Shown here piece by piece: positions 13,901-23,392 of a DNA stretch of 64,000 nt. Below the pieces are notes generated by a model, which made no database searches, was not told where the DNA came from, and saw nothing but the letters and a program-made list of their open reading frames with translations. The DNA comes from Chromobotia macracanthus (lineage: Eukaryota; Chordata; Actinopteri; Cypriniformes; Botiidae): the NCBI GenBank assembly GCA_036877525.1, contig JAZGTH010000107.1, positions 737,001-801,000 on the forward strand, read 5' to 3'. A program made the translations under genes and the position numbers. Numbering within the stretch: position 1 is the first letter of the stretch; each line of letters begins with the position of its first letter.

Positions 13901-14543
13901 CCTTATGGAAGTCAATCAGGTTTCTACTGGAACTTAGTTCTGCTGGCATTTTAAATGAGGTATTTTGTTAAGTGAGCAACCGGATTAAATAATCTGCAAA
14001 AGAAAAAGCAACCAACAGCAATCTCAAGATTTAATTAGAGTCAAATTTAATTTCACTTCAACTGATATGAACGTTCATTGGTGAAAATCTGTAAGTGATC
14101 CCTTATGTCTGGAGAGTCAGGAGACAGTTGTCTTGGTTACTGAGCAGAAATGCAATTATTAAACTGCATGCAATTCTTTGCATGCGCATTAACATTTTTA
14201 TAAAACAAGATATGTAAACGTGCCAACCTGTTTGCACAATATTACTGAAAATGCTTTTCAAAAAACAAAAATCCGACGCTTAACCTGTGATGCACTAAAC
14301 GCTGTACCGCACCGTATCAGATACATGACAGCAATTCGCACGTCATTTTCTTCCTTGTGTGAATGCAGGATTTGACTACAAGTATCTTACTTCATCTCCC
14401 TGGCCGAACTGTAGACCGAGATCCACAAAGTGCTCAACCCGAATGTAGCCGTCTGCATCGTCATCACACACGTCGAAGACTTCTTTGAGTTTCTTCAGAA
14501 AAACTAGCAGTTGTTCTTGGTCGGGGAAGACATTTCCATCCAT
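6838..14543 (-). CDS. rab11fip4: Rab11 family-interacting protein 4, N-terminal exons (partial)
   Basis: Class II Rab11 effector that links Rab11/Arf-positive recycling endosomes to transport and cytokinesis. Three coding exons are visible, in transcript order 14543-14391, 9804-9717 and 6923-6838. They join in frame (51 codons, then phase 0, then phase 1) and give about 109 residues. The start ATG (14543-14541) opens the conserved block KEVFDVCDDDADGYIRVEHF, an EF-hand, and exon 2 encodes a second EF-hand-like loop (RYLDPNAHGRINFKDFCHGV) followed by IKGCEE. These match the N terminus of vertebrate FIP4 better than FIP3 as I recall them. The first EF loop has D27, D29 and D31, but its twelfth position is His (H38) rather than the usual Glu, so calcium binding is doubtful. 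The coiled-coil and Rab11-binding exons lie left of base 1. Which of the fish paralogues (a or b) this is cannot be settled here. Confidence 0.88.
7015..7298 (+). mobile_element. MITE with perfect 11-bp terminal inverted repeats (family A)
   Basis: The 284-bp segment starts CCCAGCTAACA and ends TGTTAGCTGGG, a perfect 11-bp inverted repeat, flanked on both sides by TA. The TA duplication suggests a Tc1/mariner-type non-autonomous element. The interior is AT-rich and rich in AACATT/AATGTT motifs with no coding capacity. It lies in rab11fip4 intron 2, just upstream (in transcript sense) of exon 3. Confidence 0.75.
9038..9382 (-). mobile_element. Family A MITE, opposite orientation
   Basis: The ends read CATCTCAGC and GCTGAGATG. 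The interior shares the GTAACATTAGTA track and the TGTTCCTAGAGCATTGAAAA region with the 1250 and 7015 copies, reversed relative to the 7015 copy. It is about 345 bp and non-coding, in rab11fip4 intron 2. Confidence 0.65.
10964..10990 (+). repeat. (GA)n microsatellite
   Basis: An uninterrupted run of GA units followed by an interrupted GAGAGA tail, in rab11fip4 intron 1. It is likely polymorphic. Confidence 0.9.
11205..11360 (+). repeat. Diverged copy of palindromic fish MITE
   Basis: The pieces CTCATTATTTACTTACCCCC, ATGTCAGTGGGAATGAAAG and AATGTTCTTCAAAAGATATC follow the order seen in a common fish inverted-repeat element, a better copy of which is at 23911-24105. The copy is heavily mutated, so the boundaries are approximate. 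Confidence 0.35.
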
Positions 14544-14716
14544 CGTTATCAGGACGTGTTGTGATGTATCAGAGAGACTCAGAGTCCGTCTGCGCGCTCG
14601 CCATCATCTCTGCCTCACTCAGCATCACTGGTTCAGCAGGATAAAGCGTCTGCGCCTGCGCAGGCGTCACATTACGCTCACCTGCTACTGGAGGAAAGCG
14701 CGATAGATATGAGGTT

Positions 14717-14724
14717 TGACGTCA
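14717..14724. promoter_or_regulatory. CRE palindrome upstream of rab11fip4
   Basis: The octamer TGACGTCA lies 174 bp upstream of the rab11fip4 ATG, with TGACGTGG seven bases further upstream in transcript terms. CREB/ATF-family binding is the usual reading of this motif; here it is inference from sequence alone. Confidence 0.5.
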
Positions 14725-15294
14725 CCCACATGACGTGGCAGCTTTGGTACAGATACACTTACATTTTTTGAGTGAGGTAGACTTCTCAAATCTCTTTAGT
14801 GAACTAGTAAAAAGTGACCGATTCTTGAATCAATGAGAATTTCTGCAATGACTGTTAACTTCAGGTTTAGTTTGCTTTTCTTTGCTTATTTCTGTCAGTT
14901 GTTTAGTTTATTATTACTGATCATTATTATCCTTTACATGTCACACATAATTTATATAAAATATTCCATTTTTTTTTACGTTTACTTGTTCCCTGTACGT
15001 AAACTTTCTTGAATAAAGAATCAAGTTCATTAATGTCAACAAAATAAAATACAATTTTGACCTTACGGACAGTTAATGAATCAAAGTGTATTATTGAAAG
15101 GCATTTATAAATGAGGCTATTTTGCAAGTAAAATATGTGATATTATTGCAGCTACCACTTAAAACTGTTAATACTGCATGATCAAACCAGCAAAGAGAAC
15201 CTGATAAATAAAAAAAATTAAACAGAAAATATCTTTATGCAGTGCAAGAATTTGGAAAATGAATCACGTAAACCCAGAATTTTTTATAAAACTA

Positions 15295-15300
15295 TTTATT
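15295..15300 (-). terminator. coil: Likely coil polyadenylation signal
   Basis: AATAAA on the minus strand (TTTATT as written), about 105 bases past the coil stop codon. No competing signal is closer to the stop, which gives a short 3' UTR. Confidence 0.5.
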
Positions 15301-15405
15301 TCACTGACAGAGACTGAAACATTTAATATAATTTTGGAACAAAATAGGTTATAAGTTGACATTAAAATAAAAAGTCATCATCTGAACGCTTGTATTGTCT
15401 GACAC

Positions 15406-18400
15406 TCATCTGACATCCTCCACAATGAGCCGGGGCTCCAGAAGAGAATCCCAGCGCTCGGTCAGCTGCAGTAAAGACATCAAAGACAGGCTTGTTTTAG
15501 CCTACCACAGCATTCACACTTGACAAAGAACTGCTCTCTTTCACATCAACAATTAAAAGGGAAATCAGAAAGCAAGCAATGTGTGGGATTGGGGGATGGG
15601 GTTTAAATCCAAACTACAAAAGAAAGGGTTTAGCGCTTTGCCGAAGGGGTGCTCACATTAGCACCACCATGACAGTCACTGAATGTTTAAAATTCATTTT
15701 TATTTTTTACAGATTGTGTTGTATATGCTGCTAACTTCTACTTATTTTATATTTTAATTCACACAATGTGCAGTCTAGAAACAAGGGGAAATAAATCACA
15801 AGATGTGCAGATATTTTTCATCCAACATACAACTGGCATTTCTCAAAGAATACACTTTCCAAAGAATTAAGTCTATTTAATCAAACCACAGCTCTAACTA
15901 TAGTAGACTGATATAAATTAATCAAGTAGTCAATACAAATTACAACTAGTTATTATAAAAACATCACATAAGGTGGTTAATACAACTAAAAAAAAATAGA
16001 TCAATAAATGTCATTTTCAAATGAGTTTAAGCAGATGGGCACAGGATGTATTCAGTTACACTGTTTAAATACCCTGGCCTGTTTATCTTTATAGATATCG
16101 TTAGTCGAAGTCTGTATGAGTGCAGACACATCAAGTACCTGTGATCCATGCGTGACAGCATATTCTACTATCTCAGATCCATCAGGGTTCTCATACACCA
16201 AGTCAAACTTGCCAGGTTCAGCAGGGGCTGAAAGACACAAATACATCAGTGTTGCACAACAGGTAATAAAGCTAACGTCAAGTTCCAGGTTTCAAATGTA
16301 TGTAACTGAAACAATGGGAACAATAAAGAATAAGCTTCTGTGATACCTTGAGGTTTCAAGAGCAGTTCAAGCTCCATCATCTTTGTCTGAGGATTGAATG
16401 CAATAATTTTCCCTTCCTAATGAAAACAACCATTTTATAAAGTGGTGAAAATACAGTTTTTGGGTTTAAAGATAATGTGTATGAGGGGAAAAATAGCTTT
16501 GAACTTTACTTTGTAATCAGACACCTCTGGTGTGTAGTTTTCTGTCAACTCTAGAAGCTGTGAAAGAGGAAAGAGCAATCAAATATCAATGAAATCTATT
16601 AAAACAATCAAAGACACCTTTGTGACAAGGAACTGATGCAAAAAACTCTAGTAACTATCACATATAATATTATCTGGAGGCTAAAAAATTCTGGGTGTTG
16701 GTGATTCTATTATCATTCATCAATTTCATTTATACCTTAAAGGCAATTTTTTGGCCCACTGCAGGAGGAGCTGCCAGAAGAGGCAAAGCTGTGTAGTCTC
16801 TTTTGGGGGCTGGTTCAGAATCTGCTGGATTCTACAGGAACACAAACAAAAACTGTAAAAGTTTGTAAAAGTAAACTGTAAAACTTGAAATGCTAAGAAT
16901 TAAAGTGCTATTTAGAGGATTAGTGGAGGAAAACCCAAGTTAGACACTCAAGTTAGTTCCCACCTGTAAAATAAAACTTTCATTAGTCAGAGAATCATTT
17001 TGTTTCTGATGTTCTCCATTCTCATAGCTGTAATGAAAGTCTTGTTTCCATGGTGTTCCCTTTGTCCGACCAAAACCTCCTCTTCCGCTGCCTCGGTTTG
17101 CACCCCGACCTCTGCCTCTCTCCTGGCCTCTTGTGTTTCCTCTGGTCCTGCCTGCCACCTCATTAGTGCGAGAGCTCACACCTGCAATGTTCAACCCCAG
17201 TCCATGTAGATTTGGTTTCTTAATCACAAGTTCTATTTCACTGGCATCTGAGTCTGAGCTCTCAGCTTCTTTCTGAGGCTTTTTAGAACTGGAGGCAGAT
17301 ACAGACTGAGCCGAACAGCTTTGTGTGGTTGGGGAGGGTTGAGCTGCTACCTGTGATTTCTTAGTTGAAGGTTTGACTTCGCTGGGTGATGATGATGAGG
17401 AAGATGAATTTGTGGAGCTCTTTCTCTGTTTAGGTGTTTGTGGAGGAATTTTAGAGCTTGTAGAGGTTGAAGGTTTAGGAGTAACAGGAAGTGGCTGTAC
17501 AGAGATGCTGCTTTTGCGGGCAGCTGGTTCAACTGGGTCATCAGAAGATGAAGAGTCTGATGATGAGCTTTCTTTCCGTGTAGACACAGCAGGCTTCTTG
17601 GTAGAGATGGTCAGCTTGGGTTTAGGTTTTGGTGGTGAAACCTTACTGTGAGACTCATCCTCACTGCTCTCTGAGGAACTTGAAGATGATTCTTGATTCT
17701 TTGCAGTACTTGTTTTTTCACTGGTAGAGACACTAGAAGTGCTTTTTCTGTTACATTTGCCAGACGAGTGGGTTGCCTGCTCTTTAGGTGGAATGGCCTT
17801 TAGAGGGGGGTCAGGTTTGTTGGCCGATTGCTTCTCTTCTGTTTTCTTCTTCTTCTGTTTTTTCTTCTTTTTGACAACACCTTCTGGTGCAGAGCCATTG
17901 ATTGGAGCATCTTCATGTTTCTGTTTCTTACTTGAGCCTTGAGTAAGACAGATCTGCATCTCATCCTCTCTCCCTCTCTTCTTGGTCTTTGAGTTGTGCA
18001 CTTCACAGTTTTGGTAAGCCTCATCTCCATTTACAAAACCAGAATTGGATATCTTCACCCTAATTAATAAGGACAGAGAAACACCATTCAAAGTAACAAT
18101 ATCAAGAAATTGAGTGACGTTAAATTTAGCCTACCATAAAGTCCGTCATATTACTATTAATCGCATTACTTACCGTATACTGTCATTATCACGTACTATA
18201 TAGATATTTTCTGTCGTAGGCAGGTAACAGTCTTCAATGAACAGGTCTAAAATAGTCTTACGGCTGTAGCCAAACTTTTCCTTTATAATACTTGACAGAT
18301 CTGCGACCACACGGCATTTATTCAGATCCACCAACAACCAACACATCCGACATTTAGGTGTCGCAGGAGGAGGATAATCAAAGTACAATCTAGTCCTAAT

Positions 18401-18424
18401 GGTATTGAGACTGGAGGCAGCCAT
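15406..18424 (-). CDS. coil: Coilin, Cajal body scaffold
   Basis: Structural protein of nuclear Cajal bodies, involved in snRNP and snoRNP maturation. Seven coding exons: 18424-18174, 18059-16964, 16831-16736, 16557-16510, 16416-16347, 16227-16139 and 15465-15406. They total 1710 bases (569 residues), with all junction phases matching. Residues 1 to about 90 are the self-association domain, including FDYPPPATPKCRMCWLLVDL and LVRDND-like IVRDNDSIRVK. The large second exon encodes a Lys-rich stretch, long Ser-rich acidic tracts and an RG box (about residues 382-418, repeated RGRG/RGG). The last five exons make the C-terminal Tudor-like domain (DYTALPLLAAPP, KFDLVYENPDGSEIVEYAVT), ending LEPRLIVEDVR. 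The length is close to human coilin as I recall it (about 576). The start ATG is the first in a short 5' leader and faces scpep1 across a shared promoter. Confidence 0.96.
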
Positions 18425-18687
18425 GCCTGTGTGCTGTTCAATGAGCTGATGGAGGCGCTCAGTGTTTTAAACGAGCACGCACTCGCTCTATCACACTCTA
18501 GCGCCCTCCTCCGGTGCGGAAGGGAACAGCAGCAGTTTATTTCCCTGTTTAATCACGTTTAAAGTCAGCTGACTGAAGAAGTCACATGATTCTGTGCTGT
18601 ACGCCCCTCTTTCTCAACGGATTGGGCTGGTGTACATAGAGCCGGTGGATCCCAGCATTGTCAATGTGCCAGTGTGACTGAGCGTGG
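18425..18687. promoter_or_regulatory. Divergent promoter shared by coil and scpep1
   Basis: Only 263 bases separate the two start codons. The coil side is CpG-bearing and contains GCGGAAG at 18516-18522, an ETS/GABP-type core. A perfect 10-bp palindrome GTCAGCTGAC lies at 18564-18573, and GTCACATGAT at 18581-18590 is one base off the CLEAR/E-box core GTCACGTGA used by TFEB-family factors. No TATA box was seen. A five-codon upstream ORF (18664-18681) ends six bases before the scpep1 ATG. The transcription start sites themselves cannot be placed. Confidence 0.7.
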
Positions 18688-21600
18688 ATGAGATCGGTGA
18701 TGGCGCGGTGGTGGATTGGCAGGCTGATGGTGCTGCTGTGCGCTGTGCGTTTTCATAAAGGTAGGAGAGATACAACGACTCATGTACCGTAGTGTACAGC
18801 TTGTGTTTAGACTTGCTGGCTTTCTTTGTAGTGTTCTTGATCTTAGAGAGGACGTGATTATACAGTGTGTTGAGATCTTGACATGTATAACAGTAAAAGT
18901 GAAAGATCAAGTTTCATTTACGTTACAGTTACATTTGTTATATGTTACGTGACCCCTCAGAGCCCCTACTGCCCAGTCTACATATGGAGCAAAATATTAT
19001 CTTCATTTGCAATTAGGTAAAATTGTAAAACATGTAACAAGACTAAAAGTTATTTGTTTTGTATGTTTTATTGTCAAAACAGGTAGTTGTGTTCCAGTTC
19101 CAGCCAAAGAATCATGGGGATATGTGGATGTTCGTGATGGAGCTCATATGTTCTGGTGGCTGTACTACGCCAACAGCTCCAGCACCAGTTACAAAGATCT
19201 ACCTCTGGTTATGTGGCTGCAGGTTTGTAACCTCTGATCTGTCATGTGTCATATACCTGATTTCAGTAATAAAACATCGGTAGTTCAGAATTCACATAAA
19301 TGTCATATATTGTCCTAATGGACCCAGTCTGTTTTTTCTTCACATATCCTTCTGCAAAGAAACGTGATCATGTCCATTGTTATTTTAGGGAGGTCCAGGA
19401 GGATCTAGCTGTGGTTTTGGCAACTTTGAAGAAATTGGACCTCTGGATAGAGACCTTAAGCCAAGAGAAACCTCTTGGGTGTGCAAACGAATCGTGTTTG
19501 CTTTTATTCAGTGTTTGTTGTATTAACAGTGTTGTACAACATTTTTATAATGTATTAACAACATTAGATGGCAGTTGTTTTTATGGTATTTCAAGATTCC
19601 TGTTTAGAATCTGTAAATAGTTTGTCAACAAACATTTGTGTCTCTGCAGGTGCATGCAGCCAGTGTGCTATTTGTGGATAACCCTGTGGGCACAGGCTAC
19701 AGTTACACAGACACTGAAGATGCCCTCACCAAGGACGTTGCAATGGTGGCTTCAGACATGATGGTCCTCCTCAAGAACTTTTTCTCTCTGAAGACTGAGT
19801 TTCAAGTATGTGGAACAAACAAATCTGCCACATTGAACGTTTTATCATTTGCCTTTCACATGAATTTCTCATAGTATCACACTATGGCACTTTTCCCCAA
19901 CAGAGTGTTCCTTTTTATATTTTTTCTGAGTCTTATGGAGGCAAAATGGCAGCTGCTATTTCCCTCGAGCTCACAAAGGTAATGGTTTTTATTATCTACA
20001 AGGCAATATTGTAGAAAACTTTTGTAAAGCCAGTGTTGTTCAAGGAGAACAACATGAGTCAGAGCAGTTCATACTTCCTCAAAAGTAAATGTGTTTCTGG
20101 CATCAGTTCATGCATCTGTTTTTACTAGTTTCTCTTTGCTGTTTATTGATTGACCCCTCTTTAGTTAATTTTGACACTGCATTACATCAATTTTCTGACT
20201 CTTCAGGCAATTCAGGCGGGTTCAATCAAGTGTAATTTTGCCGGGGTTGCATTAGGAGACTCCTGGATCTCTCCTATAGGTCTGTAAAAAGCCTCTGCTT
20301 GTGTTGTGCTGTGAATGTGATAACTCAATCAAGTCTTTTTAAACATGTCATTTACATGCCAATGTAAATTATGATGCTAATTATGATGCAAGTTCGCATT
20401 CACATTGTCTCATGAAAAAGCAAAGTTGTGGTTCACATGACTGTATAAACCAAATAAATACAGCAGTCAACACTTACTCTTTTCCCTGCAGATTCAGTTA
20501 TGACTTGGGGTCCTTATCTTTACAGCACAGTAAGTGATTCATCAACACCACCGTATTCTTTTACAGGGATTACATTTACGTTTGCATGATTGCATTAGGT
20601 ATGATCAAAACATCCCACTACAGTAATGATTTAATCATAGCATATGGATTTAGTGTTTTGACTTGGATTTAAACAGTGAATTTTGTTTATAAATGTGTAC
20701 ATGTATAAAAATAAAATTGATTGTTTTTTAAGGTATAGATGTATAAATGTACAGACTGATCTCTGTCAGTGGAATACTGCTTATGTGTGTTTCTGTGCTG
20801 TGTAGTCTCTGTTGGATGATAATGGACTGCAGGAAGTCTACAAAGCGGCAAAGGGTGTGCAGCAGGCTCTGGAACAGGGCCAGTACCAAAAAGCCACCGA
20901 ACTGTGGTCCATCACAGAGAATGTGATAGAACAGGTGAGTTGTGTGTGGTGTACAGACATATCTATAGCTTTAAAATAGGATAAAATAAAGTGAATGTTT
21001 GTAATGTATAGAATTTACACTGATGCAAATGCCTTGTACCAAATCTGTTCTGTTACAGAACACAAATGGAGTCAATTTCTACAACATTCTCACTCAAGAC
21101 TTAGACGAGATGGTGAAAACCACTTCTGATCAAAGCACAGAGGGATTTCTTGGTGAGAAACTCAACATGCATGTTCAAACTGTCCATATTGTTGTTTTTT
21201 TTATTGTTTGACACACAAATAAAAATGTTTTGGCCATTTTTGTTATGCAGCCTCACTGAAGCGGCGTCATATTCGCCCTTTGCATCGTCAGTCCCTTTCA
21301 GAGTTGATGAATGGACCAATCAGACAAAAACTTGGTGTCATACCAAAGAATGTCACATGGGGAGGTAATTACTTGTTTGATGATTTACAGAAGCATTTCT
21401 GTGTAAGCAGGTTCACAACTTACTGTTTCCCTGTTCCTTCAGGACAATCTGGGGCTGTATTTGCTAGTATGGCAGGAGATTTTATGAAGCCTGTGGTGAA
21501 CATTGTAGATGAGCTTCTGGCTGCAGGAGTCAATGTCACTGTCTACAATGGCCAGCTGGATCTTATTGTGGACACAGTGGGTGAGAACTCTCAACCTTAA

Positions 21601-22407
21601 GTAAATATTTCAGAATGATTGGCTCTTAGAATAGTTTTAGCCCATTTACACTTAATTAACATTTCAGGTGATCCAATCACAGTTTAACAGATAGCTATAG
21701 AAATTAACAGGAATCAAAATTAAAACACCTTCGGGGGGTAGTCAAATATACATGTGACCACATTACATTTATAGTGTAAATGCTAAACTGCCCTGATGTG
21801 TTTTAAACAACTCATCCTGCCAAAGAAGAGTTTGATGTTAACGGAAGTGTAAACTGGGCCTTGGTCAGTAATGCTCCTATAATACATTTTACCCAACAGT
21901 TTGATATTTTAGAAGACCATTTATTATTGTGTGCTATCTAAATAAGGCCTCTGCACTCCTGTGATAATTAATTTAGTGTGTGTGTGTGTGTAGGTCAGGA
22001 GCTGTGGGTGAAACAGTTGAAATGGGATGGACTCCAGTATTTTAATAAGATGAAATGGACAGCCCTAGAGGACCCACAAACAGAGAACCAAACTGGAGCT
22101 TTCTATAAGACCTACAAAAACTTTGCCTTCTACTGGATCCTTAAAGCTGGACATATGGTATCAAATATTTTCTTGTTTTGTGCTTGGTAAATTAGATTGT
22201 ACATTCAGTTTAATATTGCTAAATATTACATATATTAATAATATTAGTTTACCATGGCAGCAACTGAGTTGGGACTTTTATTATGGAAACATAGAACTTG
22301 ATAATGCATATATGTAAACAGTTCTGTCCATCATGTCATGACAGATCCCGTCAGACCAGGGGCCAATGGCTTTACGGATGCTGAAGATGGTGACTCAGCA
22401 GGAGTAA
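18688..22407 (+). CDS. scpep1: Retinoid-inducible serine carboxypeptidase 1
   Basis: Secreted/lysosomal serine carboxypeptidase of peptidase family S10. Thirteen exons: 18688-18760, 19083-19222, 19389-19478, 19650-19805, 19904-19978, 20207-20279, 20492-20529, 20806-20934, 21059-21152, 21251-21364, 21443-21580, 21994-22157 and 22345-22407. They total 1347 bases (448 residues; about 452 in human). The N terminus has a hydrophobic signal-like core (MVLLCAV) after basic and Trp residues. The catalytic triad is visible: Ser163 in FSESYGG, Asp367 in NGQLDLIVD and His427 in KAGHM. The oxyanion-side motif WLQGGPGGSS is formed across the exon 2-3 junction, and DNPVGTGYSY is in exon 4. A second ATG (18700) is an alternative start within the signal region. 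The acceptor of exon 12 is a TG repeat (see findings). Confidence 0.97.
21974..21993 (+). repeat. scpep1: (TG)n tract serving as splice acceptor
   Basis: A TG run ends directly in TAG, which is the acceptor of scpep1 exon 12 (starting at 21994). There is no C/T-rich tract between the repeat and the exon. Confidence 0.85.
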
Positions 22408-22575
22408 TGGATCTTTATCATAAACCAGCTGAAATCACATTATCCACTATTAGACAATCAATGCTTAAATTCACCAAAACCTGACACTTTTTTAATCATT
22501 TTAGTCCAGATCTTAATGTTATCAATGTTTGTCTTTGCTGTCTTGTAAAATTTGTAAAACTGAAATTGTGTGACC

Positions 22576-22581
22576 ATTAAA
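22576..22581 (+). terminator. scpep1: Likely scpep1 polyadenylation signal (ATTAAA)
   Basis: The common variant ATTAAA occurs 169 bases after the stop codon and is followed by a T-rich stretch (GTCAGTTTTTT). No canonical AATAAA lies between the stop and this point. Confidence 0.5.
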
Positions 22582-22962
22582 GTCAGTTTTTTATACAGTT
22601 TGAATTGTTACCTAGAACCTACATATGGCAAACACAAGAATGTTGTCTCAAGCTTTCGTTTAATAGGAACTTGCAACATAACATTAAAAACGCTTTCCTT
22701 TAATAAAGGCATCCACAAGCCACTCATTTCTTGTAGGTTACAGTACTGAATAACATAATTTGCTTCATTTATTTTGAGGTGAAGAAGTTCTAAGACAAAA
22801 TGAAGGACGGAGTACTGTCATTTCTTACAACTTGGAAAAAGCAACCAACATACTCAAATGTTGAGCTACATGACATTAATGATTGTTAAGTTGTGAATTT
22901 GTTAAGCTGTGCACAAAAATAATTATCTGTGCAAACTTCCAATAACATTTTGGTGTTATAGG

Positions 22963-23090
22963 ATTCCTGTAGCTCATTTAGGAGAGCATGGTGCTAGCAA
23001 TATGGGTCATGGGTTTGATTTCCAAAGAACACACACACTGATTAAAAAAATTTGAATTGACTGTTCTGGGTAAAAGCATAAATGTAAACG
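22963..23090 (+). repeat. tRNA-derived SINE
   Basis: The head is ATTCCTGTAGCTCATTTAGG (A box) with a B-box-like GGGTCATGGGTTTGATTTCC, followed by CAAAGAACACA and a tail with GGGTAAAAGCATAAATGTAA. This is the same family as the copies at 3411, 29113 and 53211. It lies between scpep1 and engase, probably inside the engase 3' UTR. Confidence 0.8.
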
Positions 23091-23392
23091 GTCTTTCATG
23101 ATCACAGGTTTAGGTTCAAATCAACTCATGACTATAATGAATATCACACATCCATATAAACAATCAAGTAGATATAATTTCTGTTGGCGTACAATAGTGT
23201 AATACAGATTTCATACATTTGCAAATATAACATTAAAAGTTTCTGCATATATGCAGAAAATGCAAAACTGCAGAATATATGTAACATTACTGCAGTTAAT
23301 CATAAAACATTATATTGATTAAGCACCAGTATCCCTCATTCTACTGCATATTAAACAGAAGAGAGATTGTTAGCTGCAGAGTGTTTGGAGAT

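Larger units (their letters stand above)
9805..14390 (-). other. rab11fip4: rab11fip4 intron 1
   Basis: A 4.6-kb intron between the first and second coding exons. It has a good donor (GTAAG on the minus strand, next to 14391) and an acceptor ending CAG (next to 9804). It holds a GA microsatellite at 10964-10990 and a diverged repeat near 11205-11360. No other exon or RNA gene was recognised. Confidence 0.7.
14544..15405. promoter_or_regulatory. rab11fip4 promoter region and coil 3' flank
   Basis: This 862-bp gap separates the coil stop from the rab11fip4 start; both genes read leftward. The part next to rab11fip4 is CpG-rich (14560-14705, with CGCGCTCGCC and GCGCCTGCGCAGGCG), typical of a vertebrate 5' region. 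A palindromic cAMP response element TGACGTCA sits at 14717-14724, and a second half-site TGACGTGG at 14731-14738. The rest, toward coil, is AT-rich. No gene was found in it. Confidence 0.6.
22408..23392. other. scpep1/engase convergent intergenic region
   Basis: The 985-bp gap lies between two genes that read toward each other. It holds an ATTAAA signal at 22576-22581 (169 bases past the scpep1 stop), a minus-strand AATAAA at 22768-22773 that could end engase transcripts, and a SINE at 22963-23090. The two 3' UTRs may therefore end within about 200 bases of each other. No gene was seen. Confidence 0.6.

Noticed and set aside
17373..17942. Open frames on the plus strand opposite coil exon 2
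   Set aside because: They are shadows of the Ser- and Lys-rich coilin exon; the acidic and hydrophobic runs are its complement.
22963..23060. Possible functional tRNA gene
   Set aside because: A and B boxes are present but the acceptor stem and anticodon arm do not pair, and a SINE tail follows.
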